DNA from: JAGMCF01 sp964398885 | GTDB lineage: Bacteria; Cloacimonadota; Cloacimonadia; JGIOTU-2 | Assembly (NCBI GenBank): GCA_964398885.1 | Contig: CAYNOU010000022.1 | Span: 1-33,584, forward strand | DNA: 33,584 nucleotides | Reading direction: 5' to 3' | Part shown: positions 15,094 through 23,294 of the stretch, one piece after another | Layout: the number at the start of each line of letters is the position of its first letter | How positions within the stretch are numbered: position 1 is the first letter of the stretch | Notes under the pieces: generated by a model | Databases searched by the model: none | What the model was told of the DNA's origin: nothing | Seen by the model: the letters and a program-made list of their open reading frames with translations, nothing else | Program-made: the position numbers and the translations under genes

Positions 15094-16251
15094 TTATATT
15101 CTCTTTGAGTATTCTTTCAACAGATTTGAAGCAATAACAATTCTCTGAATCTGGTTTGTGCCTTCATAAATCTGAGTAATTTTTGCATCACGCATCATTT
15201 TTTCAACAGGATATTCTTTCATATAGCCATATCCGCCGAGAATTTGAACCGCATCTGTAGTAACTTGCATTGCGACATCAGAAGCATAGCATTTGCACAT
15301 TGCAGATTCCTTACTATATTTTTTTGCCCCAGAATCAATCATTCTGGCTGTTGCATATACCAGTGCTCGTGCTGCCTCCAATTTCATTGCCATATCAGCC
15401 AGCATAAACTGAATACCCTGGAATGAGGAAATCGGTTTCCCAAATTGATGTCTTTCTTTAGAATAAAGAATAGCCTCTTCCAGTGCACCTTGTGCAATGC
15501 CGAGAGCTTGAGCGGCCACCATAGGTCTTGACTTATCAAAGGTTTTCATTGCAATCATAAAGCCCATACCTTCTCTGCCAATCAGATTCTCCTTTGGCAC
15601 TTTACAATTCCCAAATATAAGTTCTCTTGTACAGGATGCTCTTATTCCCATCTTGTTTTCTTTCTTACCAAAGCTAAATCCTTCTGTTTCTTTTTCCACG
15701 ATTAACACAGAGGCACCCCTTGCTCCTTTTGTTTTATCAGTTAGAACAAATACAGAATAAATATCCGCTTCACCGCCGTTTGTAATCCATTGCTTAGTGC
15801 CATTCAGAATATAGTAATCCCCATCTTTTTTGGCGGTTGTTTTAATTGCTCCTACATCAGAGCCAGCATCTGCTTCTGTTAAAGCAAATGCGGCTAATTT
15901 CTCTCCTGCAGCAACTGGGGGCAAATATTTCTGCTTTTGCTCCTCATTTCCATTTAACAAAATTGGATATATTCCCAAACCAGTTCCACCAAGAGCAAGA
16001 GCTATTCCACTATCTACACGGCTTAATTCTTCCATCATAATAACCAAGTCCATAACTTTACCGCCAAAGCCATCATATTCTTCTGGCAAAAGAACTCTGA
16101 ACAGATCTGTTTGGGCAAAAATTTTAACTATATCCCAGGGGAAAATTGCTTCTTCATCATATTTTTCGCGGACAGGTTTTATCTTCTCTTCAGCTACCTG
16201 CCGAGCTAATTCCTTAATTTCTTTTTGTTCATCTGTTAAGAAATGTTCCAT
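15094..16251 (-). CDS. Acyl-CoA dehydrogenase
   Basis: A 385-residue FAD-dependent acyl-CoA dehydrogenase that oxidises acyl-CoA to 2-enoyl-CoA and passes electrons to an electron-transfer flavoprotein. Motifs include the FAD/substrate segment FALTEADAGSD, NGTKQWITNGG, the C-terminal flavin-binding QILGGYGYMKEYPVEKMMRDAKI, and IYEGTNQIQR with the catalytic glutamate at about residue 363. The length and motifs fit short- to medium-chain or butyryl-CoA type enzymes; exact chain length cannot be read. AGGAGG lies just before the ATG. No other beta-oxidation or etfAB genes are adjacent. Confidence 0.95.
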   Translation of the reverse strand: MEHFLTDEQKEIKELARQVAEEKIKPVREKYDEEAIFPWDIVKIFAQTDLFRVLLPEEYDGFGGKVMDLVIMMEELSRVDSGIALALGGTGLGIYPILLNGNEEQKQKYLPPVAAGEKLAAFALTEADAGSDVGAIKTTAKKDGDYYILNGTKQWITNGGEADIYSVFVLTDKTKGARGASVLIVEKETEGFSFGKKENKMGIRASCTRELIFGNCKVPKENLIGREGMGFMIAMKTFDKSRPMVAAQALGIAQGALEEAILYSKERHQFGKPISSFQGIQFMLADMAMKLEAARALVYATARMIDSGAKKYSKESAMCKCYASDVAMQVTTDAVQILGGYGYMKEYPVEKMMRDAKITQIYEGTNQIQRIVIASNLLKEYSKRI

Positions 16252-16389
16252 TTATCCTCCTAAAATTTTCTATTTTTACAGGGAAAATCCTGTTTAGGGA
16301 ATGGAAACTAATTTGTCAAGAACTATCTCATACTGATTGAACTTCATCTGAAAGATGGAGTCCAGTCAGTGCAGTCAGAAGCAGTGCAA

Positions 16390-17460
16390 TTATTTATAAT
16401 ATCTTTTCGTAAAACCAGAAATAAACTCATCTTTTTTTGTAGAAATTGATTTCACCAAACCAATTCCAAATCCTAATCCGTAAGCGATAACTTGTGTAAA
16501 TAAAGTTAGAACAGATAAAATTCCTACATTCCCAGATTTATATTGAAATATAGCTTGAACAAATGCGAATATCATAATGAAAATTGCAATTAAACTTTCA
16601 ATAGCAAGAAACAATCGGAAAATGGAAAACCAGAACGAAAAGATCAAAGTTAACACAAAACCCAATAACACAAAAAACGGAAGCCAATGAACAGGTCTCA
16701 ACATATTTTTATCGATTCTTCCTAAATTTATACGGGTAATTCCCCAATTGAAAATCTGCTTGAAAAATCTTTTTAGATTTGTTCGTCTTTTGTGATACAC
16801 AAACGCATCTGGTAGGAATTTTACCTTAAAACCTGCTTTATAAATCCTATTTGAAAAATCCATATCCTGTCCGTGACGGAGTTCATTCATTCCACCTATT
16901 TTTTGAAGAACTTCTCTTTTAATGCCCATATTGAAACTTCGTGGGTAATATTTTGTAACACTTTTCCCTGCTGTGCCACGAGTTCCTCCAGTTCCAATAA
17001 ATGATGTCATTGAATAATTAATCGCTTTTAGGAAGGGAGAAAAGTCTTCTCTATAAGTATCTGGTCCACCAAAAGCATCAAAATTTTCAGTATTTAGATG
17101 CCTTTCTAAATTTTCAATATATTCTTCTGGAACAGTACAGTCAGAATCAATAAAAACAAAAATATCACCTTTTGCTTTTTCCATACCAAGATTTCTTGCA
17201 ACACCAGGACCTTTATTTTCTTGATAAAAATACCGCAATGTCAAAACAGATTGATATTTCTTTATCACTTCTTTTAGATTATCAGTTGAACCATCATCAA
17301 CTACTATAACTTCAAAATTTTTGCTGGATTGTTTTACAAATGATGATAGAAATTCATCAATCTCTTCTGAACGATTGTATGCAGGGACAATGATTGAGAT
17401 TAATTTTGAATTTAGTCCCGATATAATCGGGATGAATTTTGAATTATAGAATTTTCTCAT
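16390..17460 (-). CDS. Family 2 glycosyltransferase with C-terminal membrane segments
   Basis: An inverting GT-A glycosyltransferase of 356 residues that adds a sugar from a nucleotide donor, probably to a lipid-linked glycan at the inner membrane. The catalytic domain starts at SIIVPAYNRS and shows VVDDGSTD, the DSD metal site in VFIDSDCTVP, FNMGIKREVL, and the GQDMDF acceptor/base region. Two to three C-terminal transmembrane segments (from about residue 265) anchor it. The N-terminus contains an in-frame 33-bp duplication-plus-palindrome (17402-17445), giving NSKFIPIISGLNSKLIS before the first strand. It lies 44 nt downstream of the YfhO gene and probably ends the polysaccharide locus. Confidence 0.92.
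   Translation of the reverse strand: MRKFYNSKFIPIISGLNSKLISIIVPAYNRSEEIDEFLSSFVKQSSKNFEVIVVDDGSTDNLKEVIKKYQSVLTLRYFYQENKGPGVARNLGMEKAKGDIFVFIDSDCTVPEEYIENLERHLNTENFDAFGGPDTYREDFSPFLKAINYSMTSFIGTGGTRGTAGKSVTKYYPRSFNMGIKREVLQKIGGMNELRHGQDMDFSNRIYKAGFKVKFLPDAFVYHKRRTNLKRFFKQIFNWGITRINLGRIDKNMLRPVHWLPFFVLLGFVLTLIFSFWFSIFRLFLAIESLIAIFIMIFAFVQAIFQYKSGNVGILSVLTLFTQVIAYGLGFGIGLVKSISTKKDEFISGFTKRYYK
17402..17445. repeat. Palindrome flanked by 11-bp direct repeats inside the GT2 gene
   Basis: AATTTTGAATT occurs at 17402-17412 and 17435-17445, exactly 33 bp apart. Between them is GTCCCGATATAATCGGGA, the same palindrome type as at 10-28. The arrangement resembles insertion with target duplication, and 33 bp preserves the reading frame. 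Confidence 0.8.
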
Positions 17461-17504
17461 CTATTCTTGCTAAACTTCTAAATCTTCAAACTTTCTAACT
17501 TTCT

Positions 17505-20165
17505 TCATTCTTCCTCTGTTCTCTTTTTTCCGTGCTCCATTTTCCTTTTTATTGTAAAAATAGTACCACAAATTAGAATTAAATATGCAATAATATGCCC
17601 AATAACAGAAATATGATAATACTTTATAAATGTTTCTGGTACAAACTGAAATAAAATTTCGTGCACGCCGGGAGAATCTATATAAACTGCTCTTAAGATA
17701 TGATTGGTTTTGTAGATTTGAGTTTCTTCATTATCTACAAAACATTTCCAACCTTTTGGATAATAAATTTCGGATGCAACAAATAGTGTTGGTTTATCTG
17801 TATATATTTTATATTTCATTTCGTTGAACGAGGCTTCTTCAACTTTTACAAATGAGGAATCTGGCTTTTGTATAATTTTATTAATACTTTTCTCAAGAAT
17901 TACAGTACTAAAAGCATCAAAGTTTTTATCGTTCAATGCTGTGAATCTTTCCAATCTTTCAGGTATAATTTGTGTTTCACCTACGAACCAAGCAGGCTTC
18001 ACATCTAAATCTGTTTTATAAACAAGCAGCTTTTTCGTTTTGTCATAATAATATGGAATCAGATTGTTCGCCGGAAGTTGAGACTTAGAAATAATATATT
18101 TTGTATTCAGCATTTTGAGAATATTCCAATTTATTGGGAATTGCGGGTCTTTCCCTTGGTATAGGCAATTTTCTATAATATCCTGATAAATACGAAGTTT
18201 TGCGGCAGAATAACCACCAATTGAATTGTGATAATACGACCAGTCGTTGGTATTAAATGGATTTTCTGTAATTGGGAATACACGATAGTAAGTAGTATCC
18301 TGAAGTAATATTTTATTAGTAGCAGATTTACGAAAATACTCTTCCTCCATTCTTATAGGATTGTGTAATTCACCTTCTGCTTTTTTCACATAAGGAATTT
18401 GGTCTATCAAAAGTAGAATAATTATGCAGGGAAAGAATAGCACAGGTTTAATTTTTTTGCCAACAAAGAGAAAGGAGAATAATCCAGTTAGAGCAGCAAA
18501 GAGGCTCAGACGCAAACCATCGGTTCGCGTCATATCTAATCTCGCTGATTTTATCATAGATAAAACTTCTGGTTTATATTGGCTTTCTTCGCCTGCCTTA
18601 ACCAGAGAAAAACTGTTACCAAAAAGAAGCGGAATAAGACCTAAAATTATTAAGAAAACGGTTATGCTAATGATTATTTTACTATGAAGGATGGAGGACG
18701 GAGGATGGAGGATGGAATTTTCTCCAACTTTCTCTGTTTTCCGTTTTCCTTTCTCCAGAAGACTCTTTATCCCAAATCCTGCCCAGATAACAATAATTAT
18801 CTGCATTATTACAGAAATCATTGCAGGAACTCTGAATCTATTGAACTGCGGAATATATTTGAAAAACAGATTATATAGGAGGGGAAAGTGCCTTCCGAAT
18901 GATAAAAATAGAGACAGGAGGAAAAGTCCTAATAAGGTTTTGATTAAACTATTTTTGAAATTCAGTATTAATCCTAATAATGCCATAAATATTAAAATTA
19001 CGCCAATATAGTCGTATGCTTGAGTAAAAGGCATATGTCCCCAATAGCAGCCTGGAATTTGTCTGCCTTTTAATTGCTCAACTTTACTTCCAGTATAAAT
19101 TTCCCCGGATGTTCCTCCAAAGAATCGTGGCATAACCCAATTTAGCATCTCAGCTGGATGTAATGACCATTTGGTTGCATAATCAATATCCAAGCCTGTT
19201 GACTCTTTCTCGCCTGTTCCTCCACGGATAGAATATGGTGTATATTCGCCTGTTACAAACAATGGTTGTGCTACCATCATTATTATTAAACCGGAACCTA
19301 AAATTATTAAGATAAGTTTGATGAGAAATTCTTTAATCTGTTTTTTTCTAAGCATCTTTATTAAATAATAAAGTCCTACAAAAACTAGAATCATTATCTG
19401 ATAGAAAATAATTTGATAATGTTGCGTACGAATCTGAATTGAGAATGCAAAAATGAATCCTATAAAACTGCCACAGAGATTTATCCCGTGTAATAAATAC
19501 TTCATATTACACGGGACAGGCAGAGAACACAGAGAAGAAATAAAATTTAAAAAACCTTTTTTGTGTCTTTGTGCCTTGGTGGTTAAAAAGATAGTATTTT
19601 TCTTATTCAAAAATGAAATAAAGAAAAATGTTACAAGCGGAGCATACATTATTGGACGGAATTTAGCAAAATGCCCTATATTAAGCAAGGACATATAATA
19701 TGGAATAAAGATAAATCCAAGACTGCCAAAAACTGATGTCCAATAACCTAATTTTAGAAATCTTAAAAGGAAAAACATTCCAATAAAGCCAATCAGATAA
19801 ATCCAGATATTTACATATAATAATTTTCCCAATACCTTATGTAAAATTGAATCAAAATTAAATGCTTTTCCATTCAAACGGTGATAGATTGGCATTCCAG
19901 AAAATACCGGAGGATTCCAATAAACTGTTTCTCCTGTTTTCTTTTGGAATTCTATTCTTTGATGAGAACTCCCTTTTGAGCCGATAACATCTACTCCACC
20001 AGGACGCATTCCTTGAAATGCCATTGGGCTAAAGACAATTAGTAATAATACGAATACAAGTCCAAAAGTAATGAGATTTTTTTGATAATCTTGTAATTGT
20101 ATTATAGGTTTTTTCTCTTTGATTTCCTTACTTGGTTTAATTTCTCTTTTTATCTTTTTAGCCAT
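17505..20165 (-). CDS. YfhO-family polytopic membrane protein
   Basis: An 886-residue membrane protein of the YfhO family, whose Gram-positive members are linked to glycosylation of lipoteichoic acid and related polymers. There is an N-terminal helix (NLITFGLVFVLLLIVFSPMAF), a conserved extracytoplasmic loop (GGVDVIGSKG, PVFSGMPIY), many further helices, and a soluble C-terminal domain before a last helix. Start chosen at ATG 20165, which has GGAG 5 nt upstream; eight more residues are open beyond it. Two repeat-derived segments interrupt the protein: about residues 192-233 (TTKAQRHKKGF and following) and about 481-493 (SILHPPSSILHS). Both keep the frame, so the gene may be functional. The C-terminal EHGKKRTEEE tail is also low complexity. 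The gene sits in the polysaccharide locus. Confidence 0.88.
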   Translation of the reverse strand: MAKKIKREIKPSKEIKEKKPIIQLQDYQKNLITFGLVFVLLLIVFSPMAFQGMRPGGVDVIGSKGSSHQRIEFQKKTGETVYWNPPVFSGMPIYHRLNGKAFNFDSILHKVLGKLLYVNIWIYLIGFIGMFFLLRFLKLGYWTSVFGSLGFIFIPYYMSLLNIGHFAKFRPIMYAPLVTFFFISFLNKKNTIFLTTKAQRHKKGFLNFISSLCSLPVPCNMKYLLHGINLCGSFIGFIFAFSIQIRTQHYQIIFYQIMILVFVGLYYLIKMLRKKQIKEFLIKLILIILGSGLIIMMVAQPLFVTGEYTPYSIRGGTGEKESTGLDIDYATKWSLHPAEMLNWVMPRFFGGTSGEIYTGSKVEQLKGRQIPGCYWGHMPFTQAYDYIGVILIFMALLGLILNFKNSLIKTLLGLFLLSLFLSFGRHFPLLYNLFFKYIPQFNRFRVPAMISVIMQIIIVIWAGFGIKSLLEKGKRKTEKVGENSILHPPSSILHSKIIISITVFLIILGLIPLLFGNSFSLVKAGEESQYKPEVLSMIKSARLDMTRTDGLRLSLFAALTGLFSFLFVGKKIKPVLFFPCIIILLLIDQIPYVKKAEGELHNPIRMEEEYFRKSATNKILLQDTTYYRVFPITENPFNTNDWSYYHNSIGGYSAAKLRIYQDIIENCLYQGKDPQFPINWNILKMLNTKYIISKSQLPANNLIPYYYDKTKKLLVYKTDLDVKPAWFVGETQIIPERLERFTALNDKNFDAFSTVILEKSINKIIQKPDSSFVKVEEASFNEMKYKIYTDKPTLFVASEIYYPKGWKCFVDNEETQIYKTNHILRAVYIDSPGVHEILFQFVPETFIKYYHISVIGHIIAYLILICGTIFTIKRKMEHGKKRTEEE
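18686..18720. repeat. GGATGGAGGA-type minisatellite inside the YfhO gene
   Basis: Short repeats GGATGGAGGACGGAGGATGG on the plus strand encode SILHPPSSILHS on the minus strand at about residues 481-493 of the YfhO protein. The neighbouring protein sequence is ordinary membrane protein, so this is a local expansion or insertion. It maintains the frame. Confidence 0.75.
19466..19590. repeat. Nested palindromic element inside the YfhO gene
   Basis: CCACAGAG (19471-19478) and GCAGAGAACACAGAGAAG form a left half, and CTTTGTGCCTTGGTGGTTAA (to 19586) the right half, of a CCACAAAG-family element. Inside the left half is a second palindrome, ATCCCGTGTAAT facing ATTACACGGGAC. The combined segment encodes about 42 residues in frame. 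Confidence 0.75.
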
Positions 20166-20512
20166 TCGTTCTCCAAAAAATATACACAAGACAGGCTGAC
20201 CTGTGTTAAAATATGCTTATACCATTTTCCAAAAGTCCTTTTAAGCATAGAGAGTAATTGACTCAACTCGCTACCCACTAGAAATAAAAGAAACCGTTGA
20301 AAGGGTTCATTATATTCTTATTATATTCGATCCCTAAATAAATTTGGGTACTATTCCTACCTTCTCTAATCATAAAATCTTAGGATTAGCATTATGATTT
20401 ATCGTGACGACAAATAATTAATATTAGCATAAATAACCTTTTCAATAATCTTCTTTGAATTTCAACTATCTAATAAAACTCAATACATTTATGAAGGAAT
20501 TTATGTTAATTG
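20166..20512. other. Intergenic region between hicA and the YfhO gene
   Basis: No gene is seen. Two hairpins stand out on the minus strand. TATGCTTA (20212-20219) pairs with TAAGCATA (20242-20249), enclosing AAAAG-TCC-TTTT. ACAGG-CTGA-CCTGT (about 20191-20204) lies just upstream of the YfhO ribosome-binding site and is followed, on the minus strand, by a T-rich stretch. They may terminate the hicBA transcript or attenuate YfhO expression. Two TATAAT-like boxes on the minus strand near 20307-20325 have no good -35 partner. Confidence 0.4.
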
Positions 20513-20752
20513 CTATTTTTTTTGTCCTAATAAAATTTTGAATTCTTCAGGAGAGAGTTCTACATCCCTTAGAATTTTTCTCAAAAGTCCTCTATCTAAA
20601 TTTTTGGTGCTATGTATAGGTATAACCGTGGTTCTTCCATCAAGATGTCTCAAAAAAGCATGACTTCCTTTTTGTCTTATTACTTCAAATCCCAATGCCT
20701 TCAAAACCTTAATAAGTTCTTTCCCTGATAGAATTGGTAAACTACTCCTCAT
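20513..20752 (-). CDS. hicA: HicA-type mRNA interferase toxin
   Basis: A 79-residue HicA toxin, a double-stranded-RNA-binding-fold ribonuclease that cleaves mRNA and blocks translation until neutralised by HicB. The SGKELIKVLKALGFEVIRQKGSH start is diagnostic, with the catalytic histidine H31 in KGSHAFLRH, followed by TTVIPIHSTKNLDRGLLRKIL. The ATG overlaps the hicB stop in an ATGA junction, so translation is coupled. The antitoxin-first order is common but the reverse of classic E. coli hicAB. The pair lies inside the polysaccharide locus, between the flippase and YfhO genes, which suggests later insertion. Confidence 0.92.
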   Translation of the reverse strand: MRSSLPILSGKELIKVLKALGFEVIRQKGSHAFLRHLDGRTTVIPIHSTKNLDRGLLRKILRDVELSPEEFKILLGQKK

Positions 20753-20964
20753 ACTGTTACCTTTTGAATTCCAACTATATTACTGATATAAGGCTTAGAA
20801 TATGTTTCAACTTCCAGATAAAGTTCAATTGCTTCCTTAACATTTTTCATAAGTTCATACATATTTTCACCTTGCGTGTGACAACCCTTGAGTTCCAAAA
20901 CCGTTCCTATAAAATAGCCGTCTTCACCTTTTTCTACAATTACAGTAAATTCTCTATTCGTCAT
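20749..20964 (-). CDS. hicB: HicB-type antitoxin
   Basis: A 71-residue HicB antitoxin with the partial RNase H-like fold. It has FTVIVEKGEDGYFIGTVLEL, GCHTQGENMYELMKNVKEAIELYLE and a short tail. No additional DNA-binding domain is visible beyond residue 60, so it is of the minimal type. AGGAGG lies 4 nt before the ATG at 20964; an ATG at 20967 is also possible. A longer open frame back to 21036 overlaps the flippase gene and is unlikely. The start is only 8 nt after the flippase stop, so it may be co-transcribed with the polysaccharide genes. Confidence 0.9.
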   Translation of the reverse strand: MTNREFTVIVEKGEDGYFIGTVLELKGCHTQGENMYELMKNVKEAIELYLEVETYSKPYISNIVGIQKVTV

Positions 20965-20972
20965 CATTCCTC

Positions 20973-22472
20973 CTACTTTATTTTTATTTTTGACATATTC
21001 TCTTTCCAATTGTTGGGATTCCTCCATTTTTTCCAACTTTGTTTTATCCTCTTAATCTCAATCGGTTCATAAAATTTCATAGGATACAAAATAAATGGAA
21101 ATGAAATTATTATAGCAACTTTTATTAAAATTCTTGGCAAAATAATTAAGTTTGCAGTCAGAGTTGATAAAAAGAATAAAACAACTGCCAGAGCCAACAT
21201 CTTTAGAAGTTTTATGTTCTCAAAAGGAATTTTATAAAAACGATTTGCCACAAAATATGTAACGATATACAAAGCAACGAAAGATATAATAGTGGCAACA
21301 GCAGCTCCCATCATCTTATATTTTGGAATAAGAATAAAATTTAACCCAATATTCAAAACTGCTGCTCCAACAGTGTTATATGCAATATAATCTGTTTTTC
21401 TTTTCAAATACAACCCAAGATTTACCACAGACTTGGCTCCACTAAATATATATGCAAGAATGATATAGGGCACAACTTGGTAAGCAGACCAATAATCAGG
21501 ATTTAAGGCAAGCAATTTGATGATTTCTTTCCCAAAAAGTGACAAGCCAAGTCCAGCCCAGAAAAGCACAAATACAAAATAAGTCTGCATCTTACTATAA
21601 TATCTTTTATCTCCTTTTTGTCCATACATTTTATAAGCAATTGGAAGCAATGCTAAAGAAAGAGATTGGATAAGAAATACATTCAAAATACCAGCAATCT
21701 TATATCCGAGGTTGTAAAGTCCCACCTCCTTATAATCTACCAATAATTTTAGGATATATCTATCTCCCATATTAAGAAACATTCCGGCCAATGAGGCAAA
21801 TATAAATGGAAATCCAAATATAAATGTTGCTTTTAGGATTTTACCGTCAAATCTCGGAACCATTTCAGAAATCATATTTGGAAAGAGAATAAGAAACAGC
21901 AAACCATCACCAATTAGATATGAATACAAAATTCCTTTTACACCTATTTTCGCAAAAGCAACAAAATAAATATTGAATCCTAAAATAATGACCAGTTTTA
22001 CTATATTTGCAGTTGCATAGAATGCAGATTTTTCCTTGGCACGCAGGACGCTGAGGAAAAGGTTGTTTATAATTCGCAAGAAAATTATGTAAAAACAGAG
22101 TTTGAAGTAGATAGTAAATTGAGATGGTTTAAAAAATAATAAAGATATAGGGATTGCTAAATTTTGTCCCAATAAATTAAATATAAATCCAATTCCAAAC
22201 AAAAAAATAAATATTGTAAAAAGCGTTGATTTTCTTTTCTCTTTATATCCTTCCAAATCGTGAAATCTTAAATATGCTTGCGACTGACCCAAAATCAATA
22301 CTTGAGTGAGAATCATTATTGTGATTTCTAAAATTCCGAGAATGCCATATTCAGAAACGGTTATGTGTTTTGTGTATAATGGTAACAGAACGATGCCGAT
22401 TAGTTTTGTGGCAATGCTGCCGAGACTGTAAATGGCAGAATGTTTGAAAGTATTTTTTACTTTTTTAAGCAT
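20973..22472 (-). CDS. Wzx-type oligosaccharide flippase
   Basis: A 499-residue polytopic protein of the MATE-like polysaccharide flippase superfamily, expected to move undecaprenyl-linked oligosaccharide across the inner membrane. The N-terminal signature is SAIYSLGSIATKLIGIVLLPLYTKHITVSEYGILGI, followed by about 12-14 transmembrane segments. Family-typical segments include GDRYILKLLVDYKEVGLYNLGYKIAG and NIGLNFILIPKYKMMGAAVATIIS. Charged C-terminal residues face the cytoplasm. It belongs to the polysaccharide locus between the nitroreductase-like gene and hicBA. The 138-nt region upstream (22473-22610) holds no recognisable signal. Confidence 0.92.
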   Translation of the reverse strand: MLKKVKNTFKHSAIYSLGSIATKLIGIVLLPLYTKHITVSEYGILGILEITIMILTQVLILGQSQAYLRFHDLEGYKEKRKSTLFTIFIFLFGIGFIFNLLGQNLAIPISLLFFKPSQFTIYFKLCFYIIFLRIINNLFLSVLRAKEKSAFYATANIVKLVIILGFNIYFVAFAKIGVKGILYSYLIGDGLLFLILFPNMISEMVPRFDGKILKATFIFGFPFIFASLAGMFLNMGDRYILKLLVDYKEVGLYNLGYKIAGILNVFLIQSLSLALLPIAYKMYGQKGDKRYYSKMQTYFVFVLFWAGLGLSLFGKEIIKLLALNPDYWSAYQVVPYIILAYIFSGAKSVVNLGLYLKRKTDYIAYNTVGAAVLNIGLNFILIPKYKMMGAAVATIISFVALYIVTYFVANRFYKIPFENIKLLKMLALAVVLFFLSTLTANLIILPRILIKVAIIISFPFILYPMKFYEPIEIKRIKQSWKKWRNPNNWKENMSKIKIK

Positions 22473-22610
22473 AAAACATTTAGAAAATTAATCAATAAAA
22501 TTCCTGATAAATTTTCAATATTTATGAGATTGTGAATTACACAGGAATAATATCTTAATATTTTTCATAAATCTATCCATATACTTTTTTATTTCTATTG
22601 AGTCTCTTTC

Positions 22611-23294
22611 TTACTTGGATAAAATATAATAAGATACTTTTTTTCGCATGATTTTGTTCCAACCATGTTTATCTGTATTTACATTTGGGTATTTTTTTGC
22701 AAATCCAAATGCTACCCCACATTTAATCTTTAGATGCTTTGGTATCTTTAAGTGTTTTCTTAAATAAAATTCAAAGTTGTCTTCTCTTAATGTATGTAGT
22801 CCTAATTTCGCCTTAATTTTATTTAGTATTTTATTTATAAGTTTTATATTCTTTTCTTGTTTAATATGATATTCTGACAAATTAAAAATGCAACTATCTA
22901 TACCTTTGCTCTTTGCATATAATATCATATTTCCTAAAGCCAAACCAGTATCTATATAAGGAAGGTGCCTTTCAAATTTGTATTTGATATACATCTTTTG
23001 ACTCATAGGGAGAGACATGTCGCAAAATATTAATACAATATGAGAAACACCCCTAAAAATTGGCTTGAATTTTAATATTTCATTTATCTCTTCTTCTTTC
23101 TCTAAAATAAGGAATCTTAATTCCTGATTATTGCAGCCGGTAGGAGCCCAGGTAGCCCCTTCAATAATTGATAAGATCTCGTTCGTAGAGATTTTTTTAC
23201 CGTTAAATAAACAAACACTTCTTCTTTCTTTTATTAAATCCATTAACATTTGGTCAAATTCTTTTTCAATAATATTATTATTAGATATTACCAT
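22611..23294 (-). CDS. Nitroreductase-like flavoprotein in the polysaccharide locus
   Basis: A 227-residue protein resembling the nitroreductase (FMN-dependent) superfamily. The N-terminal segment LIKERRSVCLFNGKKIS supplies the phosphate-contacting Arg-Arg-Ser. ATWAPTGCNNQELRFLIL is the second FMN-contact motif, and LPYIDTGLALGNMILYAKSKGIDSC is the typical central helix. GVAFGFAKKYP near the C-terminus fits the last strand. Such proteins often sit beside polysaccharide pyruvyl transferase homologues in surface-polysaccharide loci, but their role there is not established. The start at 23294 overlaps the upstream gene by 14 nt; ATG codons at 23249 and 23243 are alternatives. Confidence 0.8.
   Translation of the reverse strand: MVISNNNIIEKEFDQMLMDLIKERRSVCLFNGKKISTNEILSIIEGATWAPTGCNNQELRFLILEKEEEINEILKFKPIFRGVSHIVLIFCDMSLPMSQKMYIKYKFERHLPYIDTGLALGNMILYAKSKGIDSCIFNLSEYHIKQEKNIKLINKILNKIKAKLGLHTLREDNFEFYLRKHLKIPKHLKIKCGVAFGFAKKYPNVNTDKHGWNKIMRKKVSYYILSK

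Noticed and set aside
17505..20165. The YfhO gene as a pseudogene because of its repeat inserts.
   Set aside because: Both inserts keep the frame, there are no stops, and all flanking family segments are intact.
20190..20512. A tRNA or structured RNA in the hicA-YfhO intergenic region.
   Set aside because: Only short hairpins are seen; no cloverleaf, TTCRA loop or conserved RNA motif could be found by eye.
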